A DNA stretch of 9,541 nucleotides, taken from positions 1 to 9,541 of the forward strand of contig JAUXLO010000058.1 in assembly GCA_030623665.1 (NCBI GenBank), written 5' to 3'. Numbering within the stretch: the first letter of the stretch is position 1; the number at the start of each line of letters is the position of its first letter. The stretch comes from Planctomycetota bacterium (GTDB taxonomy: Bacteria; Planctomycetota; Brocadiia; Brocadiales; Bathyanammoxibiaceae). Below are positions 1 to 6,266 of the stretch, one piece after another. The notes beneath the pieces are model-generated. The model made no database searches, was not told the DNA's origin, and was given only the letters and a program-made list of their open reading frames with translations. A program made the translations under genes and the position numbers.

Positions 1-284
1 ACCAGCAGCTGAAAGATAATGGATGCGCTTATGTAGGGCATAACTCCCAGACCAAAGACGGCCCCTGATGCAAGGGCGCCCCCGGCAAAGAGGTCTACCA
101 GGCCAAGGAGTTGACCTACACCCGTACCCGTAAACTGCACAAAATACGTCCTCAGTACCTCCGTATCGATACCCGGAATGGGAATGAAGACCCCTACCCT
201 GCACAGGGCAACAAGGCCCAATGTGACCAGAAGCTTGTGCCGCAGTTCCGGTATCTTATATATGTTTTGTAATTTATCTATCAC
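1..284 (-). CDS. secY: SecY, protein translocase channel subunit (N-terminal part, cut by window start)
   Basis: SecY is the central pore-forming subunit of the SecYEG translocon in the inner membrane, passing secreted and membrane proteins from the ribosome or SecA. Only the first 94 codons are present. The translation opens [15 protein letters not shown], the short amphipathic N-terminus typical of SecY. It is followed by the first hydrophobic helix (about residues 17-36, ending in the family motif FIPIPGID), a glycine-rich plug-like stretch (LFAGGALASGA, about 66-76) and the start of the second helix (GLGVMPYISASIIFQLL, about 79-94). The start is GTG at 284-282 and shares GTGA with the rplO stop, a 4-nt overlap that implies translational coupling. 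Position directly after rplO is the usual end of the spc operon. The gene is short enough to be missed by ORF calling because it is truncated. Identification is secure; the C-terminal portion is not visible. Confidence 0.95.
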   Translation of the reverse strand, partial: MIDKLQNIYKIPELRHKLLVTLGLVALCRVGVFIPIPGIDTEVLRTYFVQFTGTGVGQLLGLVDLFAGGALASGAVFGLGVMPYISASIIFQLL

Positions 285-730
285 TTCTCTACAACCTTTG
301 CCTCACCGCCTGCGGCGGTTATCTTCTTAACGGCGTTCTTACTGAACTTGTGGGCAAAGACCTTGACCGGCCTCTTGAGCTCACCGTCTCCCAAGACCTT
401 TACGCCGGCCCCGGACTCCCTGCGTACAAGCCCGGACTCCTGAAGGGCCTTGAGGTCCACAACGTCCTTCCCCTCCAGAGAATTAATCTGGCCAACGTTT
501 ACGATGCTAAAGGCCTTCTTAAAGATATTCGTAAAACCCCTCTTTGGGATGCGACGCACCATGGGCATCTGCCCCCCTTCAAAATAAAGCCCCGTCTCCG
601 TCCCTGAACGGGCCCCGGCGCCCTTTGAGCCCCTTCCGGACGTCCCGCCGTGGCCAGAACCCGGACCACACCCCAGACGCTTTTTCCGCCGCCTCGGTTC
701 GCCATATGCCTTAACGTCCTTCAGGTTCAT
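281..730 (-). CDS. rplO: 50S ribosomal protein L15
   Basis: L15 is a late-assembling 50S protein that threads a basic N-terminal arm into 23S rRNA. The 149-residue product has the usual family length. Residues 11-45 form the glycine- and arginine-rich extension ([22 protein letters not shown]), followed by the conserved [20 protein letters not shown] block at about 47-66 and a globular C-terminal domain in which the family's VKVLGDGEL motif (about 110-118) is clear. The ATG overlaps the rpsE TGA by four bases (ATGA, 730-727), with a G-rich Shine-Dalgarno (AGGGGG) about 10 nt upstream inside rpsE. The 3' end overlaps the secY GTG by four bases. In most bacteria rpmD (L30) lies just upstream of rplO; here rpsE abuts rplO directly. 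Confidence 0.98.
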   Translation of the reverse strand: MNLKDVKAYGEPRRRKKRLGCGPGSGHGGTSGRGSKGAGARSGTETGLYFEGGQMPMVRRIPKRGFTNIFKKAFSIVNVGQINSLEGKDVVDLKALQESGLVRRESGAGVKVLGDGELKRPVKVFAHKFSKNAVKKITAAGGEAKVVEK

Positions 731-1215
731 TCCAGGTCAACCCCCCTGAGTCGGGCTATATATTGCGGCTCTTTCAAATACTTTAGACCTTCCATGGTGG
801 CCTTCACTATGTTCAACGGATTTCTCGAACCGTAACACTTCGTGAGTATGTTTCTTATCCCTGCAAGCTCCACAACCGCCCGCACGGCTGCACCAGCCTT
901 TATCCCCGTGCCAGGGGCGGCGGGCTTTAAAAACACACGGGTAGCACCGTATCGGCCCCAAACCTCGTATGGGATGGTATCACCCTTCAACGCAACGCGC
1001 GCCAGGCCCTTTTTGGCATCCTTTGTGCCCTTGGATATTGCACTAGGCACCTCCCGGGCCTTACCAAAGCCAAAACCCACGTTCCCCTGCTTATCGCCAA
1101 CCACTACCAGGGCGCTAAAGCTCAGGTTTTTACCGCCTTTGGTGACCACGGTGCAGCGGTTGATGGTAACTACCGTTTCTTCAAGTGCTCCTATTTCCTT
1201 CTGTGGCTCTGCCAA
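727..1215 (-). CDS. rpsE: 30S ribosomal protein S5
   Basis: S5 helps shape the mRNA entry side and decoding accuracy of the 30S subunit. The 162-residue protein shows the N-terminal double-stranded-RNA-binding S5 domain, with [27 protein letters not shown] at about 15-41 and the loop [10 protein letters not shown] at about 44-53. The C-terminal ribosomal fold carries [25 protein letters not shown] at about 96-120 and the [10 protein letters not shown] motif at 131-140. The start is TTG at 1215-1213. A GAGG Shine-Dalgarno lies 7 nt upstream and there is no in-frame ATG until residue 141, so TTG is well supported. It lies 12 bp after rplR, and its stop overlaps the start of rplO with no rpmD between them. 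Confidence 0.98.
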   Translation of the reverse strand: MAEPQKEIGALEETVVTINRCTVVTKGGKNLSFSALVVVGDKQGNVGFGFGKAREVPSAISKGTKDAKKGLARVALKGDTIPYEVWGRYGATRVFLKPAAPGTGIKAGAAVRAVVELAGIRNILTKCYGSRNPLNIVKATMEGLKYLKEPQYIARLRGVDLE

Positions 1216-1227
1216 ATCTTGACCTCT

Positions 1228-1596
1228 TTAGAATTTCAGGTTTGACTCTCTCGCTGCATCAGCCAAGGCCTTTACCCTTCCGTGGAACTTATAGCAACTC
1301 CTGTCAAAGACCACCTTGCTGATGCCGATTCTCTTCGCCTCATCTGCAATCTTTTGCCCTACTATCTTCGCTGCGTCCCTGTTTCCCCCCCAGGAAAGCT
1401 TTTGCTTAATGTCTGGCGAGAGGGTGGAGGCTGTCGCCAGGGTCTTACCCTCACTGTCATCAATCAACTGACAGTACAGATTCTTAAGACTCCTGTACAC
1501 GGAGAGTCTGGGCCGGTCTTTGGTCCCGAACACCTTCCGTCGCACCCGGAGGTGTCTCTTCTGCCTTTTGTCCCACTTTTTCTTCTGCGGATCCAC
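1228..1596 (-). CDS. rplR: 50S ribosomal protein L18
   Basis: L18 binds 5S rRNA and, with L5, anchors it in the central protuberance of the 50S subunit. The 122-residue product has the highly basic N-terminal tail ([21 protein letters not shown], about 5-25), then [31 protein letters not shown] and the C-terminal [29 protein letters not shown] block. This is the normal length and full domain content. The start is GTG at 1596-1594. The Shine-Dalgarno GGGGAGG begins immediately after the rplF TAG stop and sits about 12 nt from the start, slightly long but unopposed by a better start. It sits in the standard rplF-rplR-rpsE order. Confidence 0.97.
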   Translation of the reverse strand: MDPQKKKWDKRQKRHLRVRRKVFGTKDRPRLSVYRSLKNLYCQLIDDSEGKTLATASTLSPDIKQKLSWGGNRDAAKIVGQKIADEAKRIGISKVVFDRSCYKFHGRVKALADAARESNLKF

Positions 1597-1614
1597 GCCG
1601 GTTAAAGACCTCCC

Positions 1615-2178
1615 CTACTGCTGGGCGGCGAAGGCCTTGCCGGCCTTTCTCCGTACCGTCTCGTCTTTGTACTTTATACCCTTGCCCTTATAGGGCTCCA
1701 CGGGCCTCAGCCTCCGTACCGTAGCAGCAAACTCTCCGACTAACTGTTTGTCAATACCAGTTACGGTAAACCGTGCCGGATTCGTGGGCTGCTCGACCGT
1801 TACCGTTATCCCTTCGGGAATCTTAAGTTGTACCGGCCTGCTATAACCCAACGTCAGCACCAGATTTTTCCCCTGCAGCTTCACGTTGTAACCTAGTCCT
1901 ATTATCTCCATATCCTTCGAGAAGCCCTTTGTCACACCCTCTACGGCGTTGGCTACCAGCGCCCTTGAGAGGCCCTGAAAGGCCCTTTGCTTCGAACTCT
2001 CAGAAGGGACCTTTATCTGGATGATCCGGGCCTTGGCATCATACTCAGCCGCCACCACAGGATGGAGGGTCTGCGAAAGCTGTCCCTTGGGACCCTTTAC
2101 TTTTACAGTACGTTGGTCTGATATGCTAACGTCCACCCCCTGGGGGACAGCTATAGGCAATCTCCCTATACGAGACAT
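1615..2178 (-). CDS. rplF: 50S ribosomal protein L6
   Basis: L6 lies at the base of the L7/L12 stalk near the sarcin-ricin loop and supports factor binding. The protein has 187 residues, about ten more than the E. coli homologue, mostly as a C-terminal tail. It begins MSRIGRLPIAVPQGV, the invariant L6 opening, and carries the two tandem L6 folds. The second contains GLGYNVKLQGKNLVLTLGYSRPVQLKIPEGI at about 94-124 and ends with PYKGKGIKYKDETVRRKAGKA, the conserved RNA-contacting tail. ATG at 2178-2176 is preceded by AGGAG within a TAGGAG that also contains the rpsH stop codon. Confidence 0.98.
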   Translation of the reverse strand: MSRIGRLPIAVPQGVDVSISDQRTVKVKGPKGQLSQTLHPVVAAEYDAKARIIQIKVPSESSKQRAFQGLSRALVANAVEGVTKGFSKDMEIIGLGYNVKLQGKNLVLTLGYSRPVQLKIPEGITVTVEQPTNPARFTVTGIDKQLVGEFAATVRRLRPVEPYKGKGIKYKDETVRRKAGKAFAAQQ

Positions 2179-2192
2179 AACGGCTTACTCTC

Positions 2193-2591
2193 CTACCAGA
2201 CTGTGCATATGATTTCTCCGCCCACCTTGGCCTTGCGACACTCCCTGTCACTCATAATGCCGCTGGAGGTGGACACAATGGCGATACCTACTCCTCCCAG
2301 GACCTTTCTCAAATCGTCTACTTGCTTATACAATCTTCGCCCTGGTTTACTCTCCCGCTTCAGTTGACGTATCACCCTTTCCTTCTGATGACCGTACTTG
2401 AGGTAAATTCTGATAGTACCCTGCGCACCGGCCTCTATTTCCTTATAGTCCTTTATAAACCCCTCGTTCTTGAGGACCCTCGCAATTTCACACTTTGTAT
2501 TTGAGCGGGGTACGTCCACGCTCTCTTTTGCCCTCATGTTCGCGTTTCTGATACGCGTCAACATGTCTGCAATGGGGTCGGTCATGCTCAC
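2193..2591 (-). CDS. rpsH: 30S ribosomal protein S8
   Basis: S8 is a primary 16S rRNA binder, nucleating the 30S platform; in E. coli it is the translational repressor of the spc operon. The 132-residue protein opens [20 protein letters not shown], almost the family consensus. It ends with the rRNA-binding signature [26 protein letters not shown] (about 107-132). The start is taken as GTG at 2591-2589, which gives the MSM opening and a 7-nt spacing from the GGAG Shine-Dalgarno; the ATG two codons later (2585) would sit 13 nt away. The Shine-Dalgarno is fused to the rpsN stop as TAGGAG. No S8-binding operator was looked for by folding, so autoregulation is only possible by analogy. Confidence 0.98.
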   Translation of the reverse strand: MSMTDPIADMLTRIRNANMRAKESVDVPRSNTKCEIARVLKNEGFIKDYKEIEAGAQGTIRIYLKYGHQKERVIRQLKRESKPGRRLYKQVDDLRKVLGGVGIAIVSTSSGIMSDRECRKAKVGGEIICTVW

Positions 2592-2598
2592 AGTGTTT

Positions 2599-2604
2599 CT
2601 CCTA
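2599..2604 (-). promoter_or_regulatory. Stop-codon/Shine-Dalgarno composite TAGGAG between rpsN and rpsH
   Basis: The rpsN stop TAG is followed without a gap by GAG, so TAGGAG both ends S14 and supplies the ribosome-binding site for S8, 7 nt before the GTG start. The same arrangement recurs before rplF and rplX, and in the form TAGGGGAGG before rplR. Confidence 0.75.
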
Positions 2605-2787
2605 CCAGCTCGCCTTTCTGACCCCCGGTATCTCTCCCCTGGAGGCCAGGTTCCTGAAGCAGATCCTGCATATCTGGAACTTGCGGTAATATGCCCTTTG
2701 CCTGCCGCAGAGTTTACAGCGGTTATACTTGCGAGTCTTATACTTCGGTTCCCTTTTTGTTTTTTCTACTAGGGCCTTTCTGGCCAT
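2602..2787 (-). CDS. rpsN: 30S ribosomal protein S14, zinc-binding (type Z)
   Basis: S14 joins the 30S head near S3 and S10. The 61-residue length marks the short, zinc-binding form rather than the roughly 100-residue zinc-free form. Four cysteines at residues 24, 27, 40 and 43 (CKLC and CRIC) form the expected C-X2-C...C-X2-C zinc site, and the C-terminus [11 protein letters not shown] is the conserved S14 ending. ATG at 2787-2785 has a GGGAG Shine-Dalgarno overlapping the end of rplE, whose TAG lies 3 bp upstream. It is in the canonical place between rplE and rpsH. Some genomes carry a second, zinc-independent S14 elsewhere; this window cannot show that. Confidence 0.98.
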   Translation of the reverse strand: MARKALVEKTKREPKYKTRKYNRCKLCGRQRAYYRKFQICRICFRNLASRGEIPGVRKASW

Positions 2788-2790
2788 GCT

Positions 2791-3330
2791 CTACTCCCTG
2801 AACGGTGTGCCCAATGAACGAAGCAGTTCCTTGGACCTGTCTTTATTCTTGCCGCTGACGACTATGGTTACATCCATACCCTGAACAAACTCTACGTCTT
2901 CGGGGTTTATCTCCGGAAAGACCAACTGCTCCTGTATACCGAGGGTGTAATTCCCCGCCTGGTCGAAGCCCCTGGAAGACAGCCCCCTGAAATCCTTTAT
3001 CCTGGGGAGGGTTACGTTAATAAGCCTGTCCAAAAACTCGTACATCCTCACACCTCTCAAGGTAACCTTGCACCCGATAGCGTTTCCCTTTCTGAGCTTA
3101 AATCCCGCTATAGACTTTCTGGCCCTGGTAACCACCGGCTTCTGTCCTGTAATCAGGCCCAGCTGTTTTTGGGCGTCTTCGAGGCATTTCTTGTTTTCCA
3201 GGGCCTTGCCAACTCCCATGTTCACCACTATCTTGGAAATCTTGGGCACCACCAGGACGTTCTTATAACCGAACTTCTTGACCATCTCCGGAACAATCTT
3301 ATCCTTGTAGAGTTTCAGTAACCTGGCCAT
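2791..3330 (-). CDS. rplE: 50S ribosomal protein L5
   Basis: L5 binds 5S rRNA and contacts the P-site tRNA from the central protuberance. The 179-residue product matches the usual length exactly. Visible family blocks are VPKISKIVVNMGVGKALENKK (about 28-48), ITGQKPVVTRARKSIAGFKLRKGNAIGCKVTLRG (about 60-93), LPRIKDFRGLSSRGFDQAGNYTLGIQEQLVFPEI (about 109-142) and the terminal LLRSLGTPFR. ATG at 3330-3328 has GAGG about 8 nt upstream, provided by the last codons of rplX (3-bp gap). Nothing unusual is seen. Confidence 0.98.
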   Translation of the reverse strand: MARLLKLYKDKIVPEMVKKFGYKNVLVVPKISKIVVNMGVGKALENKKCLEDAQKQLGLITGQKPVVTRARKSIAGFKLRKGNAIGCKVTLRGVRMYEFLDRLINVTLPRIKDFRGLSSRGFDQAGNYTLGIQEQLVFPEINPEDVEFVQGMDVTIVVSGKNKDRSKELLRSLGTPFRE

Positions 3331-3333
3331 TTC

Positions 3334-3675
3334 TTATACCTCGGTTTCTGCAGTAATTGCGTGCCCACATTTGTAACACACTCGCACCTTTGACTTTCCC
3401 TCTTCCTGCTTGACGCGGGTCCTTACGCCTCTGTTATACTTTGCACAATTTTTGTTAGTACACACTACCAGCACGCTAGAGGCGGCTATAGGGGCCTCTT
3501 TCTGCACCCTCCCGCCCTGCGGGTTCTTCTGGCTAGGCCGGACGTGCTTGTTTATATAGTTAACACCTTCTACCAATAGCCTGTCTTTCTTGGAAAGGAC
3601 CGCCAGGATCTTTCCGGTCTTTCCGGCCTCATCCCCTGCTATAATTTCTACTATATCATTTTTCACGACGTGCAT
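3334..3675 (-). CDS. rplX: 50S ribosomal protein L24 with a four-cysteine C-terminal domain
   Basis: L24 is an early assembly-initiating 50S protein near the peptide exit. The 113-residue protein has the KOW motif at its N-terminus (KNDIVEIIAGDEAGKTGKILAVL, about 5-27), then VEGVNYINKHVRPSQKNPQGGRVQKEAPI (about 35-63), both diagnostic. The C-terminal region holds four cysteines, Cys72 and Cys77 (CTNKNC) and Cys100 and Cys103 (CYKC), which could form a zinc-ribbon-like site. Many L24 proteins lack these cysteines; those that keep them usually show C-X2-C pairs, so the first C-X4-C pair is less usual. ATG at 3675-3673 follows GGAGAGGGG, which begins at the rplN TAG stop. Confidence 0.97.
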   Translation of the reverse strand: MHVVKNDIVEIIAGDEAGKTGKILAVLSKKDRLLVEGVNYINKHVRPSQKNPQGGRVQKEAPIAASSVLVVCTNKNCAKYNRGVRTRVKQEEGKSKVRVCYKCGHAITAETEV

Positions 3676-3690
3676 ACTCTAACCCCTCTC

Positions 3691-4059
3691 CTACACAACC
3701 TCTGGGGCCAAGGATAATATCTTCATAAAATTCTTCTGCCTCAACTCCCTTGCAACGGCGCCAAAGATCCTGGTGCCCCTGGGATTACCGTCGTTGTCAA
3801 TAATCACAACGGCATTCTTGTCAAATCGCAGATAGGAACCGTCTTCCCTGCCAATGTTATACTTGGTCCGCACTACCACACCCTTTACAACCTCTCCCTT
3901 CTTCACCTCGCCGCCGGGTATGGCCCTCTTCACAGAGGCTACTATAATATCGCCAATTCTGGCATACTTCTTGGTGGAACCACCCAGTACCTTTATGCAC
4001 ATCACCTTCTTGGCTCCAGTGTTATCGGCGACATCCAGCCTTGTGTATTCCATTATCAT
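3691..4059 (-). CDS. rplN: 50S ribosomal protein L14
   Basis: L14 lies at the subunit interface, forming bridges with 16S rRNA and contacting L19; it is also the dock for the silencing factor RsfS in many bacteria. The 122 residues are the standard length. Signature stretches are [23 protein letters not shown] (about 6-28), the [31 protein letters not shown] block (about 37-67) and [35 protein letters not shown] (about 74-108). It starts at ATG 4059-4057, one base after the rpsQ stop, so the boundary between the E. coli S10 and spc operons has no promoter space here. AGGGAG inside the end of rpsQ serves as Shine-Dalgarno. Confidence 0.98.
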   Translation of the reverse strand: MIMEYTRLDVADNTGAKKVMCIKVLGGSTKKYARIGDIIVASVKRAIPGGEVKKGEVVKGVVVRTKYNIGREDGSYLRFDKNAVVIIDNDGNPRGTRIFGAVARELRQKNFMKILSLAPEVV

Positions 4060-4060
4060 C

Positions 4061-4318
4061 CTACGCCGTCTCCCTCAATATCCGCACCAGTCTCCAACAT
4101 TTTGTCTTACTGAGGGGCCTTGTCTCCATAATCTCTACCTTGTCGCCCACCTTTGCCTTGTTTTCTTCGTCGTGGGTCTTGTAGACGGTAACACTCTTGA
4201 TATATTTGCCATAGCGGGGGTGTTTTTTCGGCTTTTCCACTCTTACGGCAATGGTCTTATCCATCTTACTGCTGCTGACTACACCTATTACCCGCTTTCT
4301 GCGACCCTCGTTTTTCAT
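4061..4318 (-). CDS. rpsQ: 30S ribosomal protein S17
   Basis: S17 is a primary 16S rRNA-binding protein with an OB fold in the 30S body. From ATG 4318-4316 it has 85 residues, the normal size. It shows [42 protein letters not shown] (about 10-51), the family core, then [25 protein letters not shown]. An open frame continues upstream to 4453, but that stretch lies inside rpmC and has no S17 homology, so the ATG overlapping the rpmC stop (ATGA, 4318-4315) is the start. A GGAG lies 13 nt upstream, rather far; translation is probably coupled to rpmC. It is followed one base later by rplN. Confidence 0.97.
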   Translation of the reverse strand: MKNEGRRKRVIGVVSSSKMDKTIAVRVEKPKKHPRYGKYIKSVTVYKTHDEENKAKVGDKVEIMETRPLSKTKCWRLVRILRETA

Positions 4319-4545
4319 TGCTGCGCGGTTTCTCCGGAATAGAGTTTCTTGTTGATCCCCAGCTCCATCTCTCTGAGCACAGTCTTCACCCTTGCTATAT
4401 CCCTTCTGGTCTTGGCGTATTGTGCAGAGTTCTTCAGCTCCCCCGCTTGCCATTGGATCCTGAGGTTTAACAACTCCCTCTTACAACCTTCCAGTTCTTC
4501 TAGAACCTCCTCACGTGATTTGGCCCTAATCTCTGCAGTCTCCAT
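4315..4545 (-). CDS. rpmC: 50S ribosomal protein L29
   Basis: L29 is a small helical protein at the peptide-exit rim of the 50S subunit, part of the docking site for trigger factor and SRP. From ATG 4545 it has 76 residues; a GTG one codon earlier (4548) would give 77. The two-helix hairpin is seen as [61 protein letters not shown] sequence (core about 5-60), including the family's LRIQ...GEL and [10 protein letters not shown] motifs. It is about ten residues longer than most homologues because of a C-terminal tail ([14 protein letters not shown]). AGGAG, within the last codons of rplP, is 9 nt from the ATG. The gene overlaps rpsQ by 4 nt. Confidence 0.95.
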   Translation of the reverse strand: METAEIRAKSREEVLEELEGCKRELLNLRIQWQAGELKNSAQYAKTRRDIARVKTVLREMELGINKKLYSGETAQQ

Positions 4546-4547
4546 CA

Positions 4548-4961
4548 CTAGATTCTCCTAGTTATCATCCTGACCTTTACTGGAAGCTTATGGGCCACAC
4601 GGTTAAAGGCCTGTCTTGCCATAGGCTCGGGTACGCCTGCAATCTCATACAGTATGGTGCCGGGTTTTACAACGGCGACCCAGAAATCGGGCTCTCCCTT
4701 ACCCTTTCCCATGCGGGTTTCTATCGGCTTTGAACTAACGGATTTTTGTGGGAAGACCCTGATGGTAAGCTTACCTTCTCTGGAGAGAAAATGGCTTACG
4801 GCAACCCTGCCTGCCTCTAGCTGTTGTGCAGTGACCCAGCCGGCTTCCATGCTCTGAAGTCCATACTCGCCAAAGGCCACGGTCTGGCCCCTTGTGGCGT
4901 TACCCTTGATGCGCCTGCGCTGGGTCTTTCTAAATTTTACCCTCTTTGGCATCAACCGCAT
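4548..4961 (-). CDS. rplP: 50S ribosomal protein L16
   Basis: L16 sits at the A-site region of the 50S subunit, positions tRNA and completes late 50S assembly. From ATG 4961 it has 137 residues, the family norm, opening MRLMPKRVKFRKTQRRRIKG. It continues with the hallmark blocks FGEYGLQSMEAGWVTAQQLEAGRVA (about 31-55), IRVFPQKSVSSKPIETRMGKGKG (about 68-90) and WVAVVKPGTILYEIAGV (about 94-110). A longer frame to 4985 adds residues with no family match. GGGGAG at 4977-4972 gives a 10-nt spacing to ATG 4961 and decides the start. The first 32 nt overlap the end of rpsC in another frame. Confidence 0.97.
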   Translation of the reverse strand: MRLMPKRVKFRKTQRRRIKGNATRGQTVAFGEYGLQSMEAGWVTAQQLEAGRVAVSHFLSREGKLTIRVFPQKSVSSKPIETRMGKGKGEPDFWVAVVKPGTILYEIAGVPEPMARQAFNRVAHKLPVKVRMITRRI

Positions 4962-5604
4962 AGCGACGTCTCTCCCCTGGGGCAAACTTCCCTTTATATA
5001 TCCAGACCTTTACACCTATGGTCCCATAGGTGGTAATGGCCTCATGAAACCCATAATCAATATCGGCCATAAGGGTGTGGAGCGGTATCTTCCCCGTGCT
5101 GACAGACTCCGTCCTGGCTATTTCTGCTCCTGCCAGCCTTCCTGCTATCTGCACCCTAACCCCCTCTGCACCCGCGTTCTTGGTCACGTCCATCGCCTTC
5201 CTCAAGGTCCTGCGGAAGGCAGCCCTTCTTTCCAACTGTTCGGCCACTGACTCAGCAACGAGCTGAGCATCTAGCTCTGGCTTATTGACTTCCTTTATCT
5301 TTATTGTTATCGGACGCCCTACCAGCTTCTGCAGTTCATCCGTCAGCTTGTCTATACCAGCCCCTTTACGCCCAATAATAAGACCGGGACGTGCCGTATG
5401 AAGGGTGACCCTTGCCTCTTCCCTGGTCCTCTCTATCTGTACAACGGGTATGGCGGCGAAGTGATAATTTTTCTTGATATGCTTGCGGATCTTTTGGTCT
5501 TCGACCAGAAGTGAACCAAATTCCTTCTTGTTGGCGTACCAGTTGGAACGCCAGTCTTCGGTTATGCCTATTCTAAATCCTCTCGGATGAACCTTTTGGC
5601 CCAT
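4930..5604 (-). CDS. rpsC: 30S ribosomal protein S3
   Basis: S3 forms part of the mRNA entry tunnel of the 30S head and contributes to ribosomal helicase activity. From ATG 5604 it has 224 residues. It opens with the invariant MGQKVHPRGFRIGI. The KH type 2 domain is visible with its GXXG loop as GRKG at 78-81 (RPGLIIGRKGAGIDKL). Residues Arg131, Arg132 and Arg135 fall where E. coli has the helicase residues Arg131, Arg132 and Lys135. The C-terminal domain has QIAGRLAGAEIARTE and YGTIGVKVWIYKG. An open frame extends to 5685 inside rplV but is not S3-like; AGGAG sits 7-8 nt before ATG 5604. The last ten codons overlap the start of rplP. Confidence 0.98.
   Translation of the reverse strand: MGQKVHPRGFRIGITEDWRSNWYANKKEFGSLLVEDQKIRKHIKKNYHFAAIPVVQIERTREEARVTLHTARPGLIIGRKGAGIDKLTDELQKLVGRPITIKIKEVNKPELDAQLVAESVAEQLERRAAFRRTLRKAMDVTKNAGAEGVRVQIAGRLAGAEIARTESVSTGKIPLHTLMADIDYGFHEAITTYGTIGVKVWIYKGKFAPGERRRYAVDAKEGKI
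4972..4977 (-). promoter_or_regulatory. Shine-Dalgarno of rplP inside rpsC
   Basis: GGGGAG in the codons for Pro-Gly-Glu-Arg near the S3 C-terminus lies 10 nt before ATG 4961. It decides the rplP start over the longer frame beginning at 4985, and means that rplP initiation occurs within rpsC coding sequence. Confidence 0.75.
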
Positions 5605-5618
5605 AGTGTCTCTCCTAT

Positions 5619-5960
5619 CTATCGCTTGCCTTCGTCTGAAAGGATCACCGTAATATGACTGGTCCGCTTTTTCAGCGGCGCCCACATACCTCTAGGCCTG
5701 GCCCAGTGCCACTTGCGTACGGGTCCACCATCCACCCTTATCTCGCTCACGAGGAGGGCGTCCAGGTCCCCCTCCATAGTCTCCTCCGCATTGGCCAGTG
5801 CGGACCTCAGTGTCTTGTCTATCATGTATGCGGCCCTCTTGTGAATAACGCGGAGGATCTCTAAGGCATCGTTCACTGGCTTGCCCTTTATAAGGTCCGT
5901 TACCAGCCTCGCTTTCCGCGGAGTTATATCCGCATACCTATAAACGGCCCTGGCTCTCAT
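5619..5960 (-). CDS. rplV: 50S ribosomal protein L22
   Basis: L22 lines the peptide exit tunnel with an extended beta-hairpin near the macrolide-binding region. The 113 residues are the usual size. Seen are the N-terminal RARAVYRYADITPRKARLVTDLIKGKPVNDALEIL (about 2-36), the helical KRAAYMIDKTLRSALANAEE (about 41-60) and the hairpin with GGPVRKWHWARPRGMWAPLKKRTSHITVILSD (about 78-109). The tunnel-tip MWAPLKKRTSH segment departs slightly from the common RGRAxxIxKRTSH but keeps the KRTSHI signature. ATG at 5960-5958 is only 2 bp after the rpsS stop, with GGGAAGG close upstream inside rpsS. Confidence 0.97.
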   Translation of the reverse strand: MRARAVYRYADITPRKARLVTDLIKGKPVNDALEILRVIHKRAAYMIDKTLRSALANAEETMEGDLDALLVSEIRVDGGPVRKWHWARPRGMWAPLKKRTSHITVILSDEGKR

Positions 5961-5962
5961 CG

Positions 5963-6253
5963 CTACCTTCCCGGAGCCCTCATCTCTTTCTTCTTCACCC
6001 CACCATGACCCCTGAAAATGCGGGTAGGAGCGAACTCACCCAGCCTGTGCCCAACCATATCCTCTCCAACAAAGAGCTTGTGAAATATCTTGCCATTGTG
6101 GACGAGGAAGGTATGGCCGACGAATTCGGGAATAATCGTACAGGCCCTGGCCCACGTCTTTATAGGTTCCTTCTGACTAGAGCCCTTCTGCTTGATTACC
6201 TTCTTCATGAGTTTTTCGTCTATATAGGGTCCTTTTTTTACCGAACGGCTCAT
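5963..6253 (-). CDS. rpsS: 30S ribosomal protein S19
   Basis: S19 sits in the 30S head, contacting S13 and, through bridges, L5 of the 50S subunit. It has 96 residues, close to the family's 92. [19 protein letters not shown] (1-19) and [46 protein letters not shown] (about 33-78) are diagnostic, followed by IFRGHGG and a basic tail. The hydrophobic [14 protein letters not shown] version, in place of the common PEMVGHTIAVHNG, is a lineage-type variation. ATG at 6253-6251 has GAGG about 11 nt upstream, overlapping the rplB stop region. It is placed between rplB and rplV as in nearly all bacteria. Confidence 0.98.
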   Translation of the reverse strand: MSRSVKKGPYIDEKLMKKVIKQKGSSQKEPIKTWARACTIIPEFVGHTFLVHNGKIFHKLFVGEDMVGHRLGEFAPTRIFRGHGGVKKKEMRAPGR

Positions 6254-6266
6254 CTATAACAATTCC

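Noticed and set aside
737..961. 74-codon minus-strand frame within rpsE as a possible displaced L30
   Set aside because: It is S5 read out of frame; the translation shows no L30 motif.
3854..4342. 162-codon plus-strand open frame opposite rplN and rpsQ
   Set aside because: It spans two secure minus-strand genes and their junction; its hydrophobic stretches come from reverse-complementing Lys/Glu-rich codons.
4319..4453. 45-residue N-terminal extension of S17
   Set aside because: It is rpmC read in another frame; S17 has normal length from ATG 4318.
4962..4985. Eight-residue extension of L16
   Set aside because: The Shine-Dalgarno GGGGAG is inside this extension, and the family start (MLMPKR-like) is at 4961.
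4894..5250. 118-codon plus-strand open frame opposite rpsC and rplP
   Set aside because: Antisense shadow; the coding constraint lies on the minus strand in both genes.
5605..5685. 27-residue N-terminal extension of S3
   Set aside because: The extension lies in rplV coding sequence, has no S3 homology, and the family start MGQKVHP at 5604 has its own AGGAG.
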